A stretch of 64,000 nucleotides of DNA from Methylococcaceae bacterium (GCA_016715325.1 JADKAL010000001.1:124001-188000), one strand, 5' to 3'. Counted from the first letter of the stretch, positions 19,513 to 30,358 are shown. A program made the numbers and translations. Notes: generated by a model not told the origin, from the sequence alone.

Positions 19513-20928
19513 ATGAAAACATCTTATAAACTTAACAAAACGCTGTTCTCCGTGTCTATAACGACATTATTAGCGGTCAGTCCTACTATCTTTGCTGCCG
19601 GGAATACCGTTGTCACAAAATGGAATGATGCCGCTTTAGAAGCCATACGCGTAACCCATCCCGGTCCGCCTATCGTTGCCAGAGCGCTAGCCATTACTCA
19701 CACCTGTATGTATGATGCGTGGGCAGCCTACGATGCTAGAGCGAAAGGTACCCGTTTTGCCGGTAATCTACGCCGTCCGATCGGTGAACGTACGGACGCC
19801 AACAAAGAGAAAGCTATCAGTTTTGCGGCTCGTAGGTGTTTAGCCGACCTGTTTCCGACAGAAGTGGTCAGTTTCAATGCCTTAATGACAAGCTTCGGTT
19901 ACAATCCCGGTAATAACTCTACCGATTTGACTACGGCGGCGGGTGTGGGTAATGTTGCTGCAAAAGCAGTAATTGATTTCCGTCATCACGACGGCTCTAA
20001 CCAGTTGGGCGATTTGAATCCGGGGGCGTATTCCGACTACACCGGTTATACCCCAAAAAATACACCAACCACCATCGTTAACCCTAACCGATGGCAACCG
20101 TTGGATGTTAATGGCAATGTCCAAAAATTTATTGCCCCGCATTGGGGTAACGTGATTCCGTATGCGATGGCAAGAGGCAACCTATATCGCGCTACTTTGC
20201 CGAAACCTGCAAACTATTTTACCGAACGGGCGCGTTACGAACTGCAAGCAAAACAGGTCTTGGAATACAGTTCCCATCTGACCGATGAGAAAAAAGTCAT
20301 TGCCGAATACTGGGCGGACGGTCCGTCATCTGAATTGCCTCCAGGGCATTGGGCGTTATTCGCTGAATTCGTCTCCGAACGCGATCATCACACCGTAGAT
20401 CAAGACGTAAAAATGTTCTTTGCGATGACTAATGCGGTTCTCGACGCTAGTATTGCAAGTTGGGATGCTAAACGTGCATTCGATTATGTCAGACCGGTAA
20501 CAGCCATCCATTTCCTTTACAGTGGTCAACAAGTTGAATCATGGAATGGAACGATTGACGGCGCAGACTGGAAACCTTATCAAGCCGCCAACGTCGTAAC
20601 ACCGCCATTTTCGGAATACATTTCAGGTCATAGTGTATTCAGTGCAGCTGCCGCAGAAACCTTGAAGTTATTTACCGGTAGCGACAGCTTCGGTCACAGC
20701 GTTACTATTCCAGCTGGTTCATCCCGTGTTGAACCCGGTTTAGTTCCGACTAACGACACTGTGCTCTACTGGGCGACTTTTACCGATGCAGCCGATGAAG
20801 CTGGTATTTCGAGACGTTTTGGCGGCATCCACTTCATCGACGGTGATTTGGAATCCCGTAAGTTAGGTCGCGTGATCGGCCAAAATGCGTGGAATAAATC
20901 AAAAGTCTACTTTAACGAATTGTTATAA
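19513..20928 (+). CDS. Exported vanadium-dependent haloperoxidase / PAP2-superfamily protein
   Basis: The 471-residue protein has a Sec signal peptide (about 1-29, ending TIFAAG). The C-terminal half bears the vanadate/phosphate pocket of the haloperoxidase-acid phosphatase superfamily: K320 and R327 in WDAKRAFDYVRP, S371-G-H373 in EYISGHSVFSAA, and R435 and H440 in ISRRFGGIH. Known relatives oxidise halides with peroxide, but many bacterial homologues with the same pocket are uncharacterised or act as phosphatases. Its own long upstream region and a strong terminator mark it as a single-gene unit facing recD. Confidence 0.85.
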   Translation: MKTSYKLNKTLFSVSITTLLAVSPTIFAAGNTVVTKWNDAALEAIRVTHPGPPIVARALAITHTCMYDAWAAYDARAKGTRFAGNLRRPIGERTDANKEKAISFAARRCLADLFPTEVVSFNALMTSFGYNPGNNSTDLTTAAGVGNVAAKAVIDFRHHDGSNQLGDLNPGAYSDYTGYTPKNTPTTIVNPNRWQPLDVNGNVQKFIAPHWGNVIPYAMARGNLYRATLPKPANYFTERARYELQAKQVLEYSSHLTDEKKVIAEYWADGPSSELPPGHWALFAEFVSERDHHTVDQDVKMFFAMTNAVLDASIASWDAKRAFDYVRPVTAIHFLYSGQQVESWNGTIDGADWKPYQAANVVTPPFSEYISGHSVFSAAAAETLKLFTGSDSFGHSVTIPAGSSRVEPGLVPTNDTVLYWATFTDAADEAGISRRFGGIHFIDGDLESRKLGRVIGQNAWNKSKVYFNELL

Positions 20929-20973
20929 CAACTATTCAAGCATAGGGCTATTTCGCTGGCCCTGAAAATAAAA

Positions 20974-21008
20974 GGCCGTTTGTTAATCCTTAGCAAACGG
21001 CTTTTTTT
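20974..21008. terminator. Bidirectional intrinsic terminator
   Basis: The 8-bp stem GCCGTTTG/CAAACGGC (20975-20982 and 20994-21001) encloses an 11-nt loop. It is followed by seven T on the plus strand and preceded by an A-rich run that becomes U-rich on the minus strand. It can end both the haloperoxidase transcript and the leftward recD transcript. Confidence 0.9.
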
Positions 21009-21013
21009 AATGC

Positions 21014-22659
21014 TCAAATCAATTTTTTCATTAAACCGGTAATTCGTTCAAGCTTACTATTTAAAGCCACGTTAAAAATCGGTTTAACCGCCGCGATTTT
21101 GATATGGCGTTTGGCTCTAGTGATCGCTGTGTACAGCAGTTCTTTACTTAAAACCGGATTTGAAGTTTCCGGCAGGACAATCAACGCTTCATCGAACTCC
21201 GACCCCTGCGATTTATGGATGGTCATTGCAAATACACTCTCACAAGTCGGCATTCGTGCAGGCAAGTGTTTTTTGACGGTACCGTCAGGTCGAAGGAAAA
21301 ATACCATTAAATTGGCGTTACATTCAAAGTCAGGCAGACAAATGCCGATATCACCGTTATAGAGATGCAATGCGGGATTGTTTTGAGTCACAATGACAGG
21401 TCGTCCCGGATACCAATATGTGGCTCCGAATTGTCTATAATCACTAAAAAGCTCATGCTCGACACGGGCGCTGATGGCCAAAGCGCCGTTAAGTCCGTGA
21501 CGATTGGAGCATAACACTTGGAATTGAGTGAAAGCGCGATAAATGTCCGTAAAGTCGGCTTTGTTTTTAACCATGTGGGCGTATTCTTCGCGGCGCTTCA
21601 ATATATAAGATATAAGCTTGTTTTGTTCGAGTAATTCAATCGTTTCATCTTTATCATTCAAAATATTCCAAGCCGTTTCATGATCTTGTCGATTAACCGC
21701 ATCTGCAAATTGTTTGATGGCGTCGTTGAAGCGGTAGGACAGCTTTAATTCCACTGTATTATTTGGCAATCCGGCGATCAAGTCGGCAAGTACCGCACCG
21801 GATTCTACTGAGGATAATTGATCCTTATCGCCCAATAAAATCAGCCTTGCGCCGGGTTTTAAGGCATCGATCAACTTACTCATTAGGGCAAGATCGACCA
21901 TTGAAGCTTCGTCCACAACAATTAAATCGAATACCAGCGGAGAAGCGGAACTATGTTTGAAGGTTGGCGATAAAGGATTAGCCCCCAACAAACGATGCAG
22001 GGTGATAGCCGTTTGCGGCAGATGCTGTTTGATCCGTTCCGGACAATTCAATACGGCTAAATTCTGCGCGACCGCTTCCTGCAAGCGCATGGCCGCTTTT
22101 CCGGTAGGGGCAGACAGTGCGATCAATAAAGGTTTATCGGCTAATTCTTGCAATACGGCTAGCGTTTTACAAACGGTTGTCGTCTTGCCGGTTCCAGGGC
22201 CGCCGGTAATGATAGTGAATGCCTGTTGGCAAGCGATTTTGTCGCTTCCCGTTGCCAATCGGTTTGCGTAGCGGTGACAGGAAAATAGCGGTCAAGCAGA
22301 TTATCCATGTTAGGTGCGACGAGTTTAATTTGCGCAAGCTGTTTGATTTTCTTTGCCAGCCGGTCTTCATAAGCCCAATAACGTTGCAGATAAAGACGGT
22401 TATCCTCGATGATCAACGGGAAACTTTGCGGAGAATTTAACGGAATCTCGCAACTAAAGCCCGAATCCAGTATTAGTTCTTTATCGACATCGCTAATTTC
22501 AATACACGTATGACCCTGATGCTGTTGTTGAGAGAGGAAAGCAATCAGTGTTTCGAATCGTTTTTTATTCAGGTTTTCTAAACGTGAGCGTTGGCTGAGA
22601 AAACGGGCGAAGGCGTAATCCAGCCGGCTGTAAACGTCATCTTCATTCGCTATCGACAT
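21014..22659 (-). CDS. recD: Exodeoxyribonuclease V alpha subunit RecD (frameshifted)
   Basis: RecD is the 5'-3' helicase of RecBCD. The N-terminal frame (22659 to about 22218) holds the RecD N-domain and DWQREATKSLANRH. The next frame picks up FTIITGGPGTGKTTTVCK (Walker A), VFDLIVVDEASMVD (Walker B), GDKDQLSSVESG and FAMTIHKSQGSEF to the end at 21014. The two overlap where one T is missing from CATTTCAC at about 22216-22221. Restoring it gives one protein of about 548 residues. If the shift is real, the N-domain would be separated from the motor and RecBCD would act as RecBC. It starts two bases after recB. Confidence 0.9.
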
Positions 22660-22661
22660 AT

Positions 22662-25600
22662 TTAATTCCCGAATAAAGCGGACAAGGATTCGATGATGCT
22701 TAAGTCCGGTTTGTCTTCAAAAACGCCGTTCATTGGCGTTTCTGATTGCATACCGCGAACGAATAAATAGCGCACACCGCCGAAATGATCTTGATAACGA
22801 TAGTTAGGAAGCCGGTGTTGTAAATAACGGTGCAATACCACGGCATAAATCCAGTACTGTAGACCGTAGTTGTGTTCGCGCATGGCTTGTATTAAGGATT
22901 GACTCTCGTAATTTGCTAAGCTGTTTGTCTTATAATCCATAACATAAAATCGGTTATCGTATTCGCAGATCAGGTCGATAAATCCGGTCAGAAAGCCATG
23001 CAGTTGCTTGTAAGTTAAGGTTTGGAAAGTCGGTTGATGCAGAAGTATTTCGTTTAACTTTCGGGTATTGAATGCAGACATCGATAAGTAAAACGGCATT
23101 TCCTTTAAACACTGCTTATCGGCAATATTCATCAAACAGAAATGGGTGTCGTCTGCAGATAAAGGTGTGCCGACGCATTGGTATAAAAGCTGGTCGATAA
23201 CATCCGGTTTTTCCAATTTTAATCCGTAACGCAGGCAGACTTTATCCCTTAGGGCTGAAATATCGCATTTGACGGCTAACTCATTAAATGAGATGTTCTC
23301 CAACAGTTCATGAATGATATTACCGGTTTGAGCACCTGCCGGTAAGGCTTCGGTCGAGTCTTCGATCGGGCTGTAAATTTCGTCGGCCTTATCGGTCGGC
23401 AGCTCTGGATAATCTGACAGGCTTAAGGCCGATAACGCGGTGTAGCTCGTCATTTGCCAATCGGTATATAACGATCTTCGGCGTTTAAGTGCTGATAATT
23501 TGTTGGTCGTATCCGGTTGATGGTAGCTTCCATCAATTTCGGCGTTTAATTCCAATTGTTTGTATGAAAAGGCATTTCCGTTTTCGGTTTGGAGTTGTTG
23601 TAAGCGCTGTTGTTGTTCCGCAAAATTCAGTTCGGATAAGTTCAACAACCTCGCCAAAGCGGATTCATTTGGTTTTTCTTCCGTGCGTACATTCGCCCAG
23701 GCCACATAACAACGGTATTTTGCCCGCGTTAACGCGACATAAGCTAAGCGGATATCTTCCGCTCTTTCTTCAAAGGAGGCTTGCGTTTGATGGTGTTCGA
23801 GCTGTTCCGAACCTAAATCGACAACTAAACGGTAAGATCGTCCGTTTTCGTCGGAATAATGGCACTTTACGAGCGGATTTTTTCCATAGCCGCGATGGTT
23901 GAATTGCCACAGATAAGGGCAAAAAACGATAGGGTATTCAAGCCCTTTGGCACGGTGCATCGTAATGATTTTGACGGCATCGGCATCGCTTTCAAGCCGC
24001 AGTTGCTGAGCTTCGCTGCTCCCTTTGTTTTCGTGAGCAATAGTGATTTCCGTTTTCAGACAGTTTAAAGCCTTATGAAGCCCTAAACGCTGGTCGATGA
24101 CCGCTTGTTGTAACACTTCCAACACATGTTGAAGATTGGTGATGCGACGTTCAGCCCTTACCGATTGCGATAACACGTGGAGAATTTTTTCCTGTTTCAG
24201 CAAGGATTGCATCATCGCCATTACACTCTCATTCTGCCACAGCTGGTAATAACCTGTAAATCTGGACAGAATGCTGTCGAGTTCGCTTTCATTGTTGAGC
24301 GTTTGAAAGAGCGCTTGCCCATCGTAACCGAACCAAGTTAAAGCAAGCGCTTGACCCAGCAGTTTGGTATCGCCGGGATGGGCGACGGCTTGCAATAATT
24401 TATACAGTTGCAAGGCTTCTTCCGTTGCGAATACCGATTCGGTGCTGTTCAACACCGATGGCACAGAGGCTAGCCGCAATGCGTCTTGATAGTCCTTCGC
24501 TTGTTGATTCGTCCTGACCAAAATAGCAATATCTTGCGGTTTAACATGCCGTATGCTGGATTCCGATTTGAATTCAAGCTGATAATCGCCGCTCAGTAAT
24601 TCAACAATTTCATTGACCACGGCAGTGCGAATGGTTTGTGCAGCATCGCCGCGGTTCGGTTGCCAATAACCGGATTTGCTGCCGCTTTCCGGGAGTTGCC
24701 ACAGCATCATGGGCGGGCAGGACTCAGAGTGATGAATTAATGTGCCGTTGTTTTCGGATAAAGCGGGACGGGTCGCATGAAAGGTAATATCGGGTAGTAA
24801 AAAGGCTTCTTCACGCTGAAATAGGCGGTTTACTGCGGCGACCAGTTGGGGGTGCGAACGCCAGTTTTTGCCGAGTGTGAATCGTTGCTGGGCTTGGGTT
24901 TGCGCCTCAAGATAAGAGTAAATATCCGCGCCGCGAAATTTGTAAATGGCTTGTTTAGGATCGCCGACTAAAAACAGATAATGGCTGTCCGCCGCGAATA
25001 GCGTGGAAAAAATATGCCATTGGTTATTGTCGGTGTCCTGAAATTCATCGATTAAGGCAGCATGAAAACGTTGCCTGAGTTCATCGATTAAAAAACCTGC
25101 ACGTTCGCTGTGTAAAGCTTTCGCTAAATGGGTGATTAAGTTATCGAACGACCAGACATTCAGTTGCTCAAGCTGTTTATCGAGCTCCGAACGCAAGATT
25201 TCCAGCAAATTCCTGCGTAAGATAACCGATATTTCTTGTAGTTTTACTGCTAAGTCGTCAGATGGCTGGGTGTAGATTTCTAACGTAGCTATAAATTCGG
25301 CTTTACGTTCGTCCGATTGCTGGGATTTGTTACTTTTAAATTGCGTACCGTTCAGGCCTTCGAGCACACCATTTGAAGTAAATAATGCAAGTGCTGCATT
25401 CGTGGGCGTTTGCAGCGTGTTTCCGTTTAGCCATGCTGTCAGCACATCGATATTCGCCAAAAAATCGGCTTGATAACTGGCTTTAAAGTGTGGGCCTTCA
25501 AAATAAGTTTCAATCTTTGCCCGATTGTCTGTGAGAGTGTCCTTCGCAAACTCAACACTTTGCCGCAATTCTGTTAACACGTCCGCCAGATTTTTATTAT

Positions 25601-26204
25601 CCGGGTAAATAAGGGCGTCTTCAGGCACAAAAGCAATGCTATCGAGCAATTGATCGGGCGCGATAAAGTCCTTGGTTAATACGGCGACCTCCCAGGGACA
25701 GCGGTTTTGAATCTGCCGCCGCCAGAAATCGTCGGCGCATGATTGTTTGATAGCCGAGAGATCCTCGGTCAATTCGGCATCGAACAACTGTCCCGAAGAC
25801 AACGCATGTTCTTTCAGGATGCGCTGACAAAAACCGTGGATGGTAAAGATACCGGCTTGGTCGATGTCGAGCAAGGCTGAAGCCAGTCGCTGCTTGACGG
25901 TTTCCGGCGGTATATCGATTTGATCTAGCCATGTGCTGATAGTCGCATCGCTAATGCTGTCGTCGCCCGCCAAAATGCGTTTAGCATCTGCCAAGCGGTT
26001 GCGGATACGGGCTTTGAGTTCTTCTGTCGCCGCTTTGGTAAAGGTAACGACCAGTATCTTGTCAATCGGTATGCCGGACTCAACTACCAATCGCAAAACT
26101 AGCATTGCAATGGTATAGGTTTTACCGGTTCCCGCACTGGCTTCAATCAGGTTGACGCCTTTGTGCAACGGCGTATTAATGGCGTCGAAGGCGTTAAAGT
26201 CCAT
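22662..26204 (-). CDS. recB: Exodeoxyribonuclease V beta subunit RecB
   Basis: RecB is the 3'-5' helicase and nuclease subunit. The 1180-residue protein is full length and unbroken. UvrD-type motifs are EASAGTGKTYT (21-31), VVTFTKAATEELK (Ia), LIDEFQDTDNNQW (II), VGDPKQAIYKFRGAD (III), KIITMHRAKGLEYPIVF (V) and RLAYVALTRAKYR (VI). The C-terminal RecB-nuclease has GFIDLICEYDNRFYVMDYKT, containing the D...DYK catalytic core. It overlaps recC by 11 bases and precedes recD by two, a tight recC-recB-recD operon. Confidence 0.97.
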   Translation of the reverse strand: MDFNAFDAINTPLHKGVNLIEASAGTGKTYTIAMLVLRLVVESGIPIDKILVVTFTKAATEELKARIRNRLADAKRILAGDDSISDATISTWLDQIDIPPETVKQRLASALLDIDQAGIFTIHGFCQRILKEHALSSGQLFDAELTEDLSAIKQSCADDFWRRQIQNRCPWEVAVLTKDFIAPDQLLDSIAFVPEDALIYPDNKNLADVLTELRQSVEFAKDTLTDNRAKIETYFEGPHFKASYQADFLANIDVLTAWLNGNTLQTPTNAALALFTSNGVLEGLNGTQFKSNKSQQSDERKAEFIATLEIYTQPSDDLAVKLQEISVILRRNLLEILRSELDKQLEQLNVWSFDNLITHLAKALHSERAGFLIDELRQRFHAALIDEFQDTDNNQWHIFSTLFAADSHYLFLVGDPKQAIYKFRGADIYSYLEAQTQAQQRFTLGKNWRSHPQLVAAVNRLFQREEAFLLPDITFHATRPALSENNGTLIHHSESCPPMMLWQLPESGSKSGYWQPNRGDAAQTIRTAVVNEIVELLSGDYQLEFKSESSIRHVKPQDIAILVRTNQQAKDYQDALRLASVPSVLNSTESVFATEEALQLYKLLQAVAHPGDTKLLGQALALTWFGYDGQALFQTLNNESELDSILSRFTGYYQLWQNESVMAMMQSLLKQEKILHVLSQSVRAERRITNLQHVLEVLQQAVIDQRLGLHKALNCLKTEITIAHENKGSSEAQQLRLESDADAVKIITMHRAKGLEYPIVFCPYLWQFNHRGYGKNPLVKCHYSDENGRSYRLVVDLGSEQLEHHQTQASFEERAEDIRLAYVALTRAKYRCYVAWANVRTEEKPNESALARLLNLSELNFAEQQQRLQQLQTENGNAFSYKQLELNAEIDGSYHQPDTTNKLSALKRRRSLYTDWQMTSYTALSALSLSDYPELPTDKADEIYSPIEDSTEALPAGAQTGNIIHELLENISFNELAVKCDISALRDKVCLRYGLKLEKPDVIDQLLYQCVGTPLSADDTHFCLMNIADKQCLKEMPFYLSMSAFNTRKLNEILLHQPTFQTLTYKQLHGFLTGFIDLICEYDNRFYVMDYKTNSLANYESQSLIQAMREHNYGLQYWIYAVVLHRYLQHRLPNYRYQDHFGGVRYLFVRGMQSETPMNGVFEDKPDLSIIESLSALFGN

Positions 26205-29200
26205 GCGCAGCCTGCCATGCCGGTAGTAATAAGCTTTCGCACTTGTCGGCGAAGTCTTCTTGTAATATCAAACCTAATTCGGCAACATTGCCGTAAAGTT
26301 GCCGCAGTTCATGTTCGTTTTCATAGTCAATCGATTTGGTTAAAAAGTCGATAGCCGTTTCGAGCGGCGATTTTTTAGCTTTCGAGTTTGCCGCTTGTTT
26401 AAGATAAGCCAGCGCCGCTTCCACAAAAAAAGCATTCGGATGTTGTTGGCCTAATCGGTAAATATCAATTAATTGCGGTAAATAAAAGGGTTCGGCTATT
26501 TTAGCGGGGAAATGAAGTTGATCATCTGCGCTGATGAGATGTGTATCTTGTGCAAACAATCGATTGATAAGCAAATGATGCAACCATGCCGCCATAAAAT
26601 CTTTACCTTTCAGATTGGCGTAACGGTAAAGCAAGCCGCCGTTTTCGTACAGATTACCGAGTGTGCCGATTAATCTCCAATGACCGATGTTCAGATCGAC
26701 CGCAACATCGTCTATCGGCAATCCTATCTCAAGCGCTTTTATATTATCGGCGAAAGTGCGCATCGCAAGCGCGTGTTCTTCGAACTCCAGTTCGCCGATG
26801 GCGCCAGAAGGCCATAAGCCCTGGGCTTGAAGCTTCTTCAACGAAAAATCGGAGTCAGCCAATAAATGTTGCAACCATTCTTGTTGAATGCCGTATAAAT
26901 TAAGTTCGCGGGTCGAAAAGGGTTCGCGCTCCTGCGTTTCGGCAACCACGCCCGATAGTTGCAAGTTCAATTGTTGACGCAAGAAATAGCGTTGCGGGTG
27001 CTGAAAAAACCGGAATAAGTCGGCAAGCTCTACGACATCTTCTGCCGTTTCAGTTTTCGTTTGGATGGCGCCTTGCCACCATAAGCCGGATTCCGGCTTG
27101 GGTGTTGTTAAGGCTTTGGCAGTTTCGCAATCCGCTTCCGAAAAGCTGAACAGTTCATGGTTTCCGTCGAAATAACGTGTACTAAAAGGCTGCAACGGAT
27201 GGCGCGTAATCAGATTGTCTAAATGATAATAATCGCGTAGCACATCGAGTAATTCGGTGACGACAACCGAAGGCGGAATGATTTCATTGGTCGCTTGCGA
27301 TTGTCCGATGTAGGTAATAATCAGTTGCTGCCGTGCGGACAGCAAAATTTCAAGAAACTGGTAGCGATCATCCGACCGGCGCGAGCGGTCGCCTAAACGG
27401 AAATGCTGCGAGATTAAATCGAATGTCGGTTTGCGGTCTATTTTGGGGAACTCGCCTTCGTTGATACCCAATAAAGCGATGACTTTAAACGGAATCGAGC
27501 GCATGGGCAGCATGGAGCAAAAGGTTAGCTGTCCCCGCAAAAAACCGTTTGAAGACTTACGTTCCGCAATCATGCCTTCCAGCCAATAAACGATGACTTG
27601 CATTTCGACCGGATCGTTATGCACCACCGAAAAACTGTCCTGTAATTCGAGCAGTAACTCGTTCAGTTGCTGGCGTTCGTTAAAGTTGGTCGCCGAATCG
27701 GACTGACCGAATAATGTTTCCGCAAATGCGTAAAGCCTTAAGCCCCATGATTTAAGCGTCTTAGCCTGTTTAAATTCAGCTTTAGCCTGAAAAAGTAAAT
27801 GCAGGAAATCATGCAATCCGCCGAGCGCTTCCGCAGATGTGCCTTCAATGTCTTGATAAGGCAAAATGCCGTCGATAAAATCGTCGTCATGCCCCACAGC
27901 ATAACCCATCAACAATCGGTCGAGTGCGGCTTGCCAGGTGTGTTCGTTCAGTTCGGGCAGTCCCAATTCCTGTTTATGCTTGCCCGATTCTCCCCAGCGA
28001 ACATTAGTGTCTTGCACCCAATGTTTGATTAACTCAAGATCGGCTTCGCTTAACCCGAAGCTTGGAAAAACGTTTGGACTTTCAAGCAGGTCGAGCACCG
28101 ATTGCCAACCCAAACGGCTTTGGCTTAGTTCCAGAAAACGGATGAAAGTATCCAACGCTTGATTCTCCAAACGCAAGCTGCGGTCTGCGACGGCATGTTG
28201 AATATCGTTGAATACGGCGGAAATAAAGGGCTCGTAAAGCTCAATGTCGGGCGACATGACCGCAATATCGCGCAGTTCCAATGTGGGGTCGTTTTCAAGC
28301 GCAAATAATAATTGGTCGCGCAAGACTTCAACTTCACGCTTTCTCGAATGGCAAGCATGGATGCCGATAGAACTGTCTTTTAATAAAGGCCGTCCGGTCA
28401 GCGTATTATTCAAAATATCGTTTTGAAGCTGCTGAAGATTGTTCGGCTTTGAAATTATCTCGAAGCTTTCCGGCTCGAAATCGAATTGCGTAAAATCCAG
28501 TAACATCGCCTGAAATTCCCGGCCTTGTTGTCCCAAACTTGCCAACATGGGATGGCCGTTAACCTCCTCATCGCTCGATAACTGGCGTTTGCTCGCCAGA
28601 TCGGCCCAGAAACTTTGCGCCGGATTCAACAAATAAAGATGGATGTCGCAATGCCGGGATAAGCTTTGCAGATAATTCAGAAATAGCGGCGGCATGGTGT
28701 TAACGCCGAATACCGAAATGCGTTCCGGTAATTGCTTAGTAAAAGCGCCTTCGTTAGCATTATTTAACTTAGCGATAACATCCAACCATAAAGCGCCACG
28801 GTGTTTTTGCCCAATCAGTGCACTCAATAGTTGCCAGAGTGCTTGTTGCCAGCGTTCAACCTCACTGTTGTAAAGAAGTCGACCGTTTTGCCATGTCGCC
28901 AGCAGATCAGGCCGCATGATTTGATATTGGTCGAAAATTTGCGCCAGTTGCTGCGCTAATTGATAACGTTTTAAGTCTTGATTGCTGCCCGATAGGTATT
29001 GCTGTAACGGCAAAAAAGCATCGTTATCAAGATGTCGTAACAATGTTTCCAACCGCCAGAGAATAAGACTGCGGTCGAAGGCGGCGTCGTTTAGTCGGCT
29101 ATCGATTTGTTGCGCGATAAAGCTGTAGAACTTGCTGGGGAATAAAAATTGATAATTCGCCCAAACCTGAAACTGGTTAGCCAATTGTTGCGACAACCAG

Positions 29201-29331
29201 CGTTCCATCCCTTGGCTTTGGATTAGGAACAACTCCTTGCTGAACGGCGAACTCAGAGGCGCATGTTCCAACACCGTTGCCAGATGCGCAACCAGATTCT
29301 CAGTTTTGTTGGAGCTGTGTAGAATAAACAT
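26194..29331 (-). CDS. recC: Exodeoxyribonuclease V gamma subunit RecC
   Basis: RecC is the scaffold and Chi-recognition subunit of RecBCD, a pseudo-helicase with a degenerate nuclease fold. The 1045-residue product has the family start (MFILHSSNKTENL), the FLIQSQGMERWLSQQLA block and the conserved RGQLTFCSMLPMRSIPFKVI segment. It lacks Walker motifs, as expected. It heads the leftward recCBD operon. The upstream gap of ~100 bp to the divergent dehydrogenase gene holds both promoters. Confidence 0.96.
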   Translation of the reverse strand: MFILHSSNKTENLVAHLATVLEHAPLSSPFSKELFLIQSQGMERWLSQQLANQFQVWANYQFLFPSKFYSFIAQQIDSRLNDAAFDRSLILWRLETLLRHLDNDAFLPLQQYLSGSNQDLKRYQLAQQLAQIFDQYQIMRPDLLATWQNGRLLYNSEVERWQQALWQLLSALIGQKHRGALWLDVIAKLNNANEGAFTKQLPERISVFGVNTMPPLFLNYLQSLSRHCDIHLYLLNPAQSFWADLASKRQLSSDEEVNGHPMLASLGQQGREFQAMLLDFTQFDFEPESFEIISKPNNLQQLQNDILNNTLTGRPLLKDSSIGIHACHSRKREVEVLRDQLLFALENDPTLELRDIAVMSPDIELYEPFISAVFNDIQHAVADRSLRLENQALDTFIRFLELSQSRLGWQSVLDLLESPNVFPSFGLSEADLELIKHWVQDTNVRWGESGKHKQELGLPELNEHTWQAALDRLLMGYAVGHDDDFIDGILPYQDIEGTSAEALGGLHDFLHLLFQAKAEFKQAKTLKSWGLRLYAFAETLFGQSDSATNFNERQQLNELLLELQDSFSVVHNDPVEMQVIVYWLEGMIAERKSSNGFLRGQLTFCSMLPMRSIPFKVIALLGINEGEFPKIDRKPTFDLISQHFRLGDRSRRSDDRYQFLEILLSARQQLIITYIGQSQATNEIIPPSVVVTELLDVLRDYYHLDNLITRHPLQPFSTRYFDGNHELFSFSEADCETAKALTTPKPESGLWWQGAIQTKTETAEDVVELADLFRFFQHPQRYFLRQQLNLQLSGVVAETQEREPFSTRELNLYGIQQEWLQHLLADSDFSLKKLQAQGLWPSGAIGELEFEEHALAMRTFADNIKALEIGLPIDDVAVDLNIGHWRLIGTLGNLYENGGLLYRYANLKGKDFMAAWLHHLLINRLFAQDTHLISADDQLHFPAKIAEPFYLPQLIDIYRLGQQHPNAFFVEAALAYLKQAANSKAKKSPLETAIDFLTKSIDYENEHELRQLYGNVAELGLILQEDFADKCESLLLPAWQAAHGL

Positions 29332-29438
29332 TCAAATATTATCAAAGTCGGTTGCCGGGCATTATCGCCTTAAGCACTTACACCGGCAATCGGCTTGTTG
29401 CGATAAGCTATTTAAATTAGATCAAATCGAGAGGCACC

Positions 29439-30293
29439 ATGAAAACAGGCATCATAGGATTAGGCGCAATGGGGCAGGGCATGGCAAGGCGGGTTGCCGG
29501 TGCGGGTTTTTTAACTGCCGTTTACAATCGTACCGTTAGTAAGACCCAAGATTTTGCAAACGAACTCAGCGTAAACGCTTGCCTTAAACCGGAAGACCTC
29601 GCTGCACAGGTGGATTTGGTATTGATCTGTGTGTCCGCCGATCGGGATGTACTGGAAATGATCGCCGCGATTAGTAAGACTATCAAACCCGGTTCTATCG
29701 TTGTCGATATGTCCACAGTCAGCAGCGAGACGGCAATAATTGCTGCAACTATGCTTGCTGAAAAGCAGGTCGCGTTTTTGGATGCGCCGGTTTCCGGCGG
29801 CGTTGAAGGCGCCAAAAACGGAGCTTTATCCATGATGGTCGGCGGCAAAGCCGAAATAGTAGAGCAAGTTCGCCCCGTATTGGCAACCATGACCTCACGT
29901 ATCACTCACATGGGCGAGGTCGGGTCAGGGCAAGCAACCAAAGCCGTCAACCAGATCATGTGCGCAGGCATCAACCAAGCGGTAACGGAAGCGCTCGCCT
30001 TCGGTCAAGCCCAAGGCTTACCGATGGACAAGGTTATCGAAGTCACCTCAGCAGGCGCGGCGGGTAACTGGTTTTTAGATCGGCGCGGAAAAACTATGAC
30101 TAACGGCACGTATGCCCCCGGCTTTAAACTGGCCTTGCATCATAAAGATTTGCTGATCTGCCAAGCGATGGCCGAAAAACTAAATCTTGAAATTCCGGTC
30201 AGTGAGATGACCATTGCCGATTATGCCAAGTTGATGGCGGAAGGTTATGGGGATGAGGATATTTCGGCTTTGTTTAGGTTGAAAAGATTATAG
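29439..30293 (+). CDS. NAD(P)-dependent beta-hydroxyacid dehydrogenase (GarR/GLYR-like)
   Basis: This 284-residue enzyme of the 3-hydroxyisobutyrate dehydrogenase superfamily has a Rossmann motif GLGAMGQGMARR (7-18), substrate motif DAPVSGGVEGAKNG (about 116-129) and catalytic Lys in GQATKAVNQIM (about 165-175). Relatives reduce tartronate semialdehyde, succinic or glyoxylic semialdehyde, or oxidise 3-hydroxyisobutyrate. The short sequence resembles the GLYR type, but the exact substrate cannot be fixed. The start is well placed behind AGAGGCACC. It is divergent from recC and followed by an intergenic repeat. Confidence 0.88.
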   Translation: MKTGIIGLGAMGQGMARRVAGAGFLTAVYNRTVSKTQDFANELSVNACLKPEDLAAQVDLVLICVSADRDVLEMIAAISKTIKPGSIVVDMSTVSSETAIIAATMLAEKQVAFLDAPVSGGVEGAKNGALSMMVGGKAEIVEQVRPVLATMTSRITHMGEVGSGQATKAVNQIMCAGINQAVTEALAFGQAQGLPMDKVIEVTSAGAAGNWFLDRRGKTMTNGTYAPGFKLALHHKDLLICQAMAEKLNLEIPVSEMTIADYAKLMAEGYGDEDISALFRLKRL

Positions 30294-30358
30294 CCCGGAT
30301 GAAAGTGTAACGAAATCCGGGAAACTAAAGTAATGAATTTCCCGGATCCCGCAAGCTT
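30292..30358. repeat. REP-like CCCGGAT palindromic repeat
   Basis: It consists of nested inverted repeats: AGCCCGGAT ... ATCCGGGAAA (about 30292-30327) and CCGGGAAA ... TTTCCCGGATCCCG (to about 30352). Motifs of this AGCCCGGAT type are frequent extragenic palindromes. It lies in the convergent gap between the dehydrogenase and hamB and could act as a transcription barrier for both. Confidence 0.5.
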
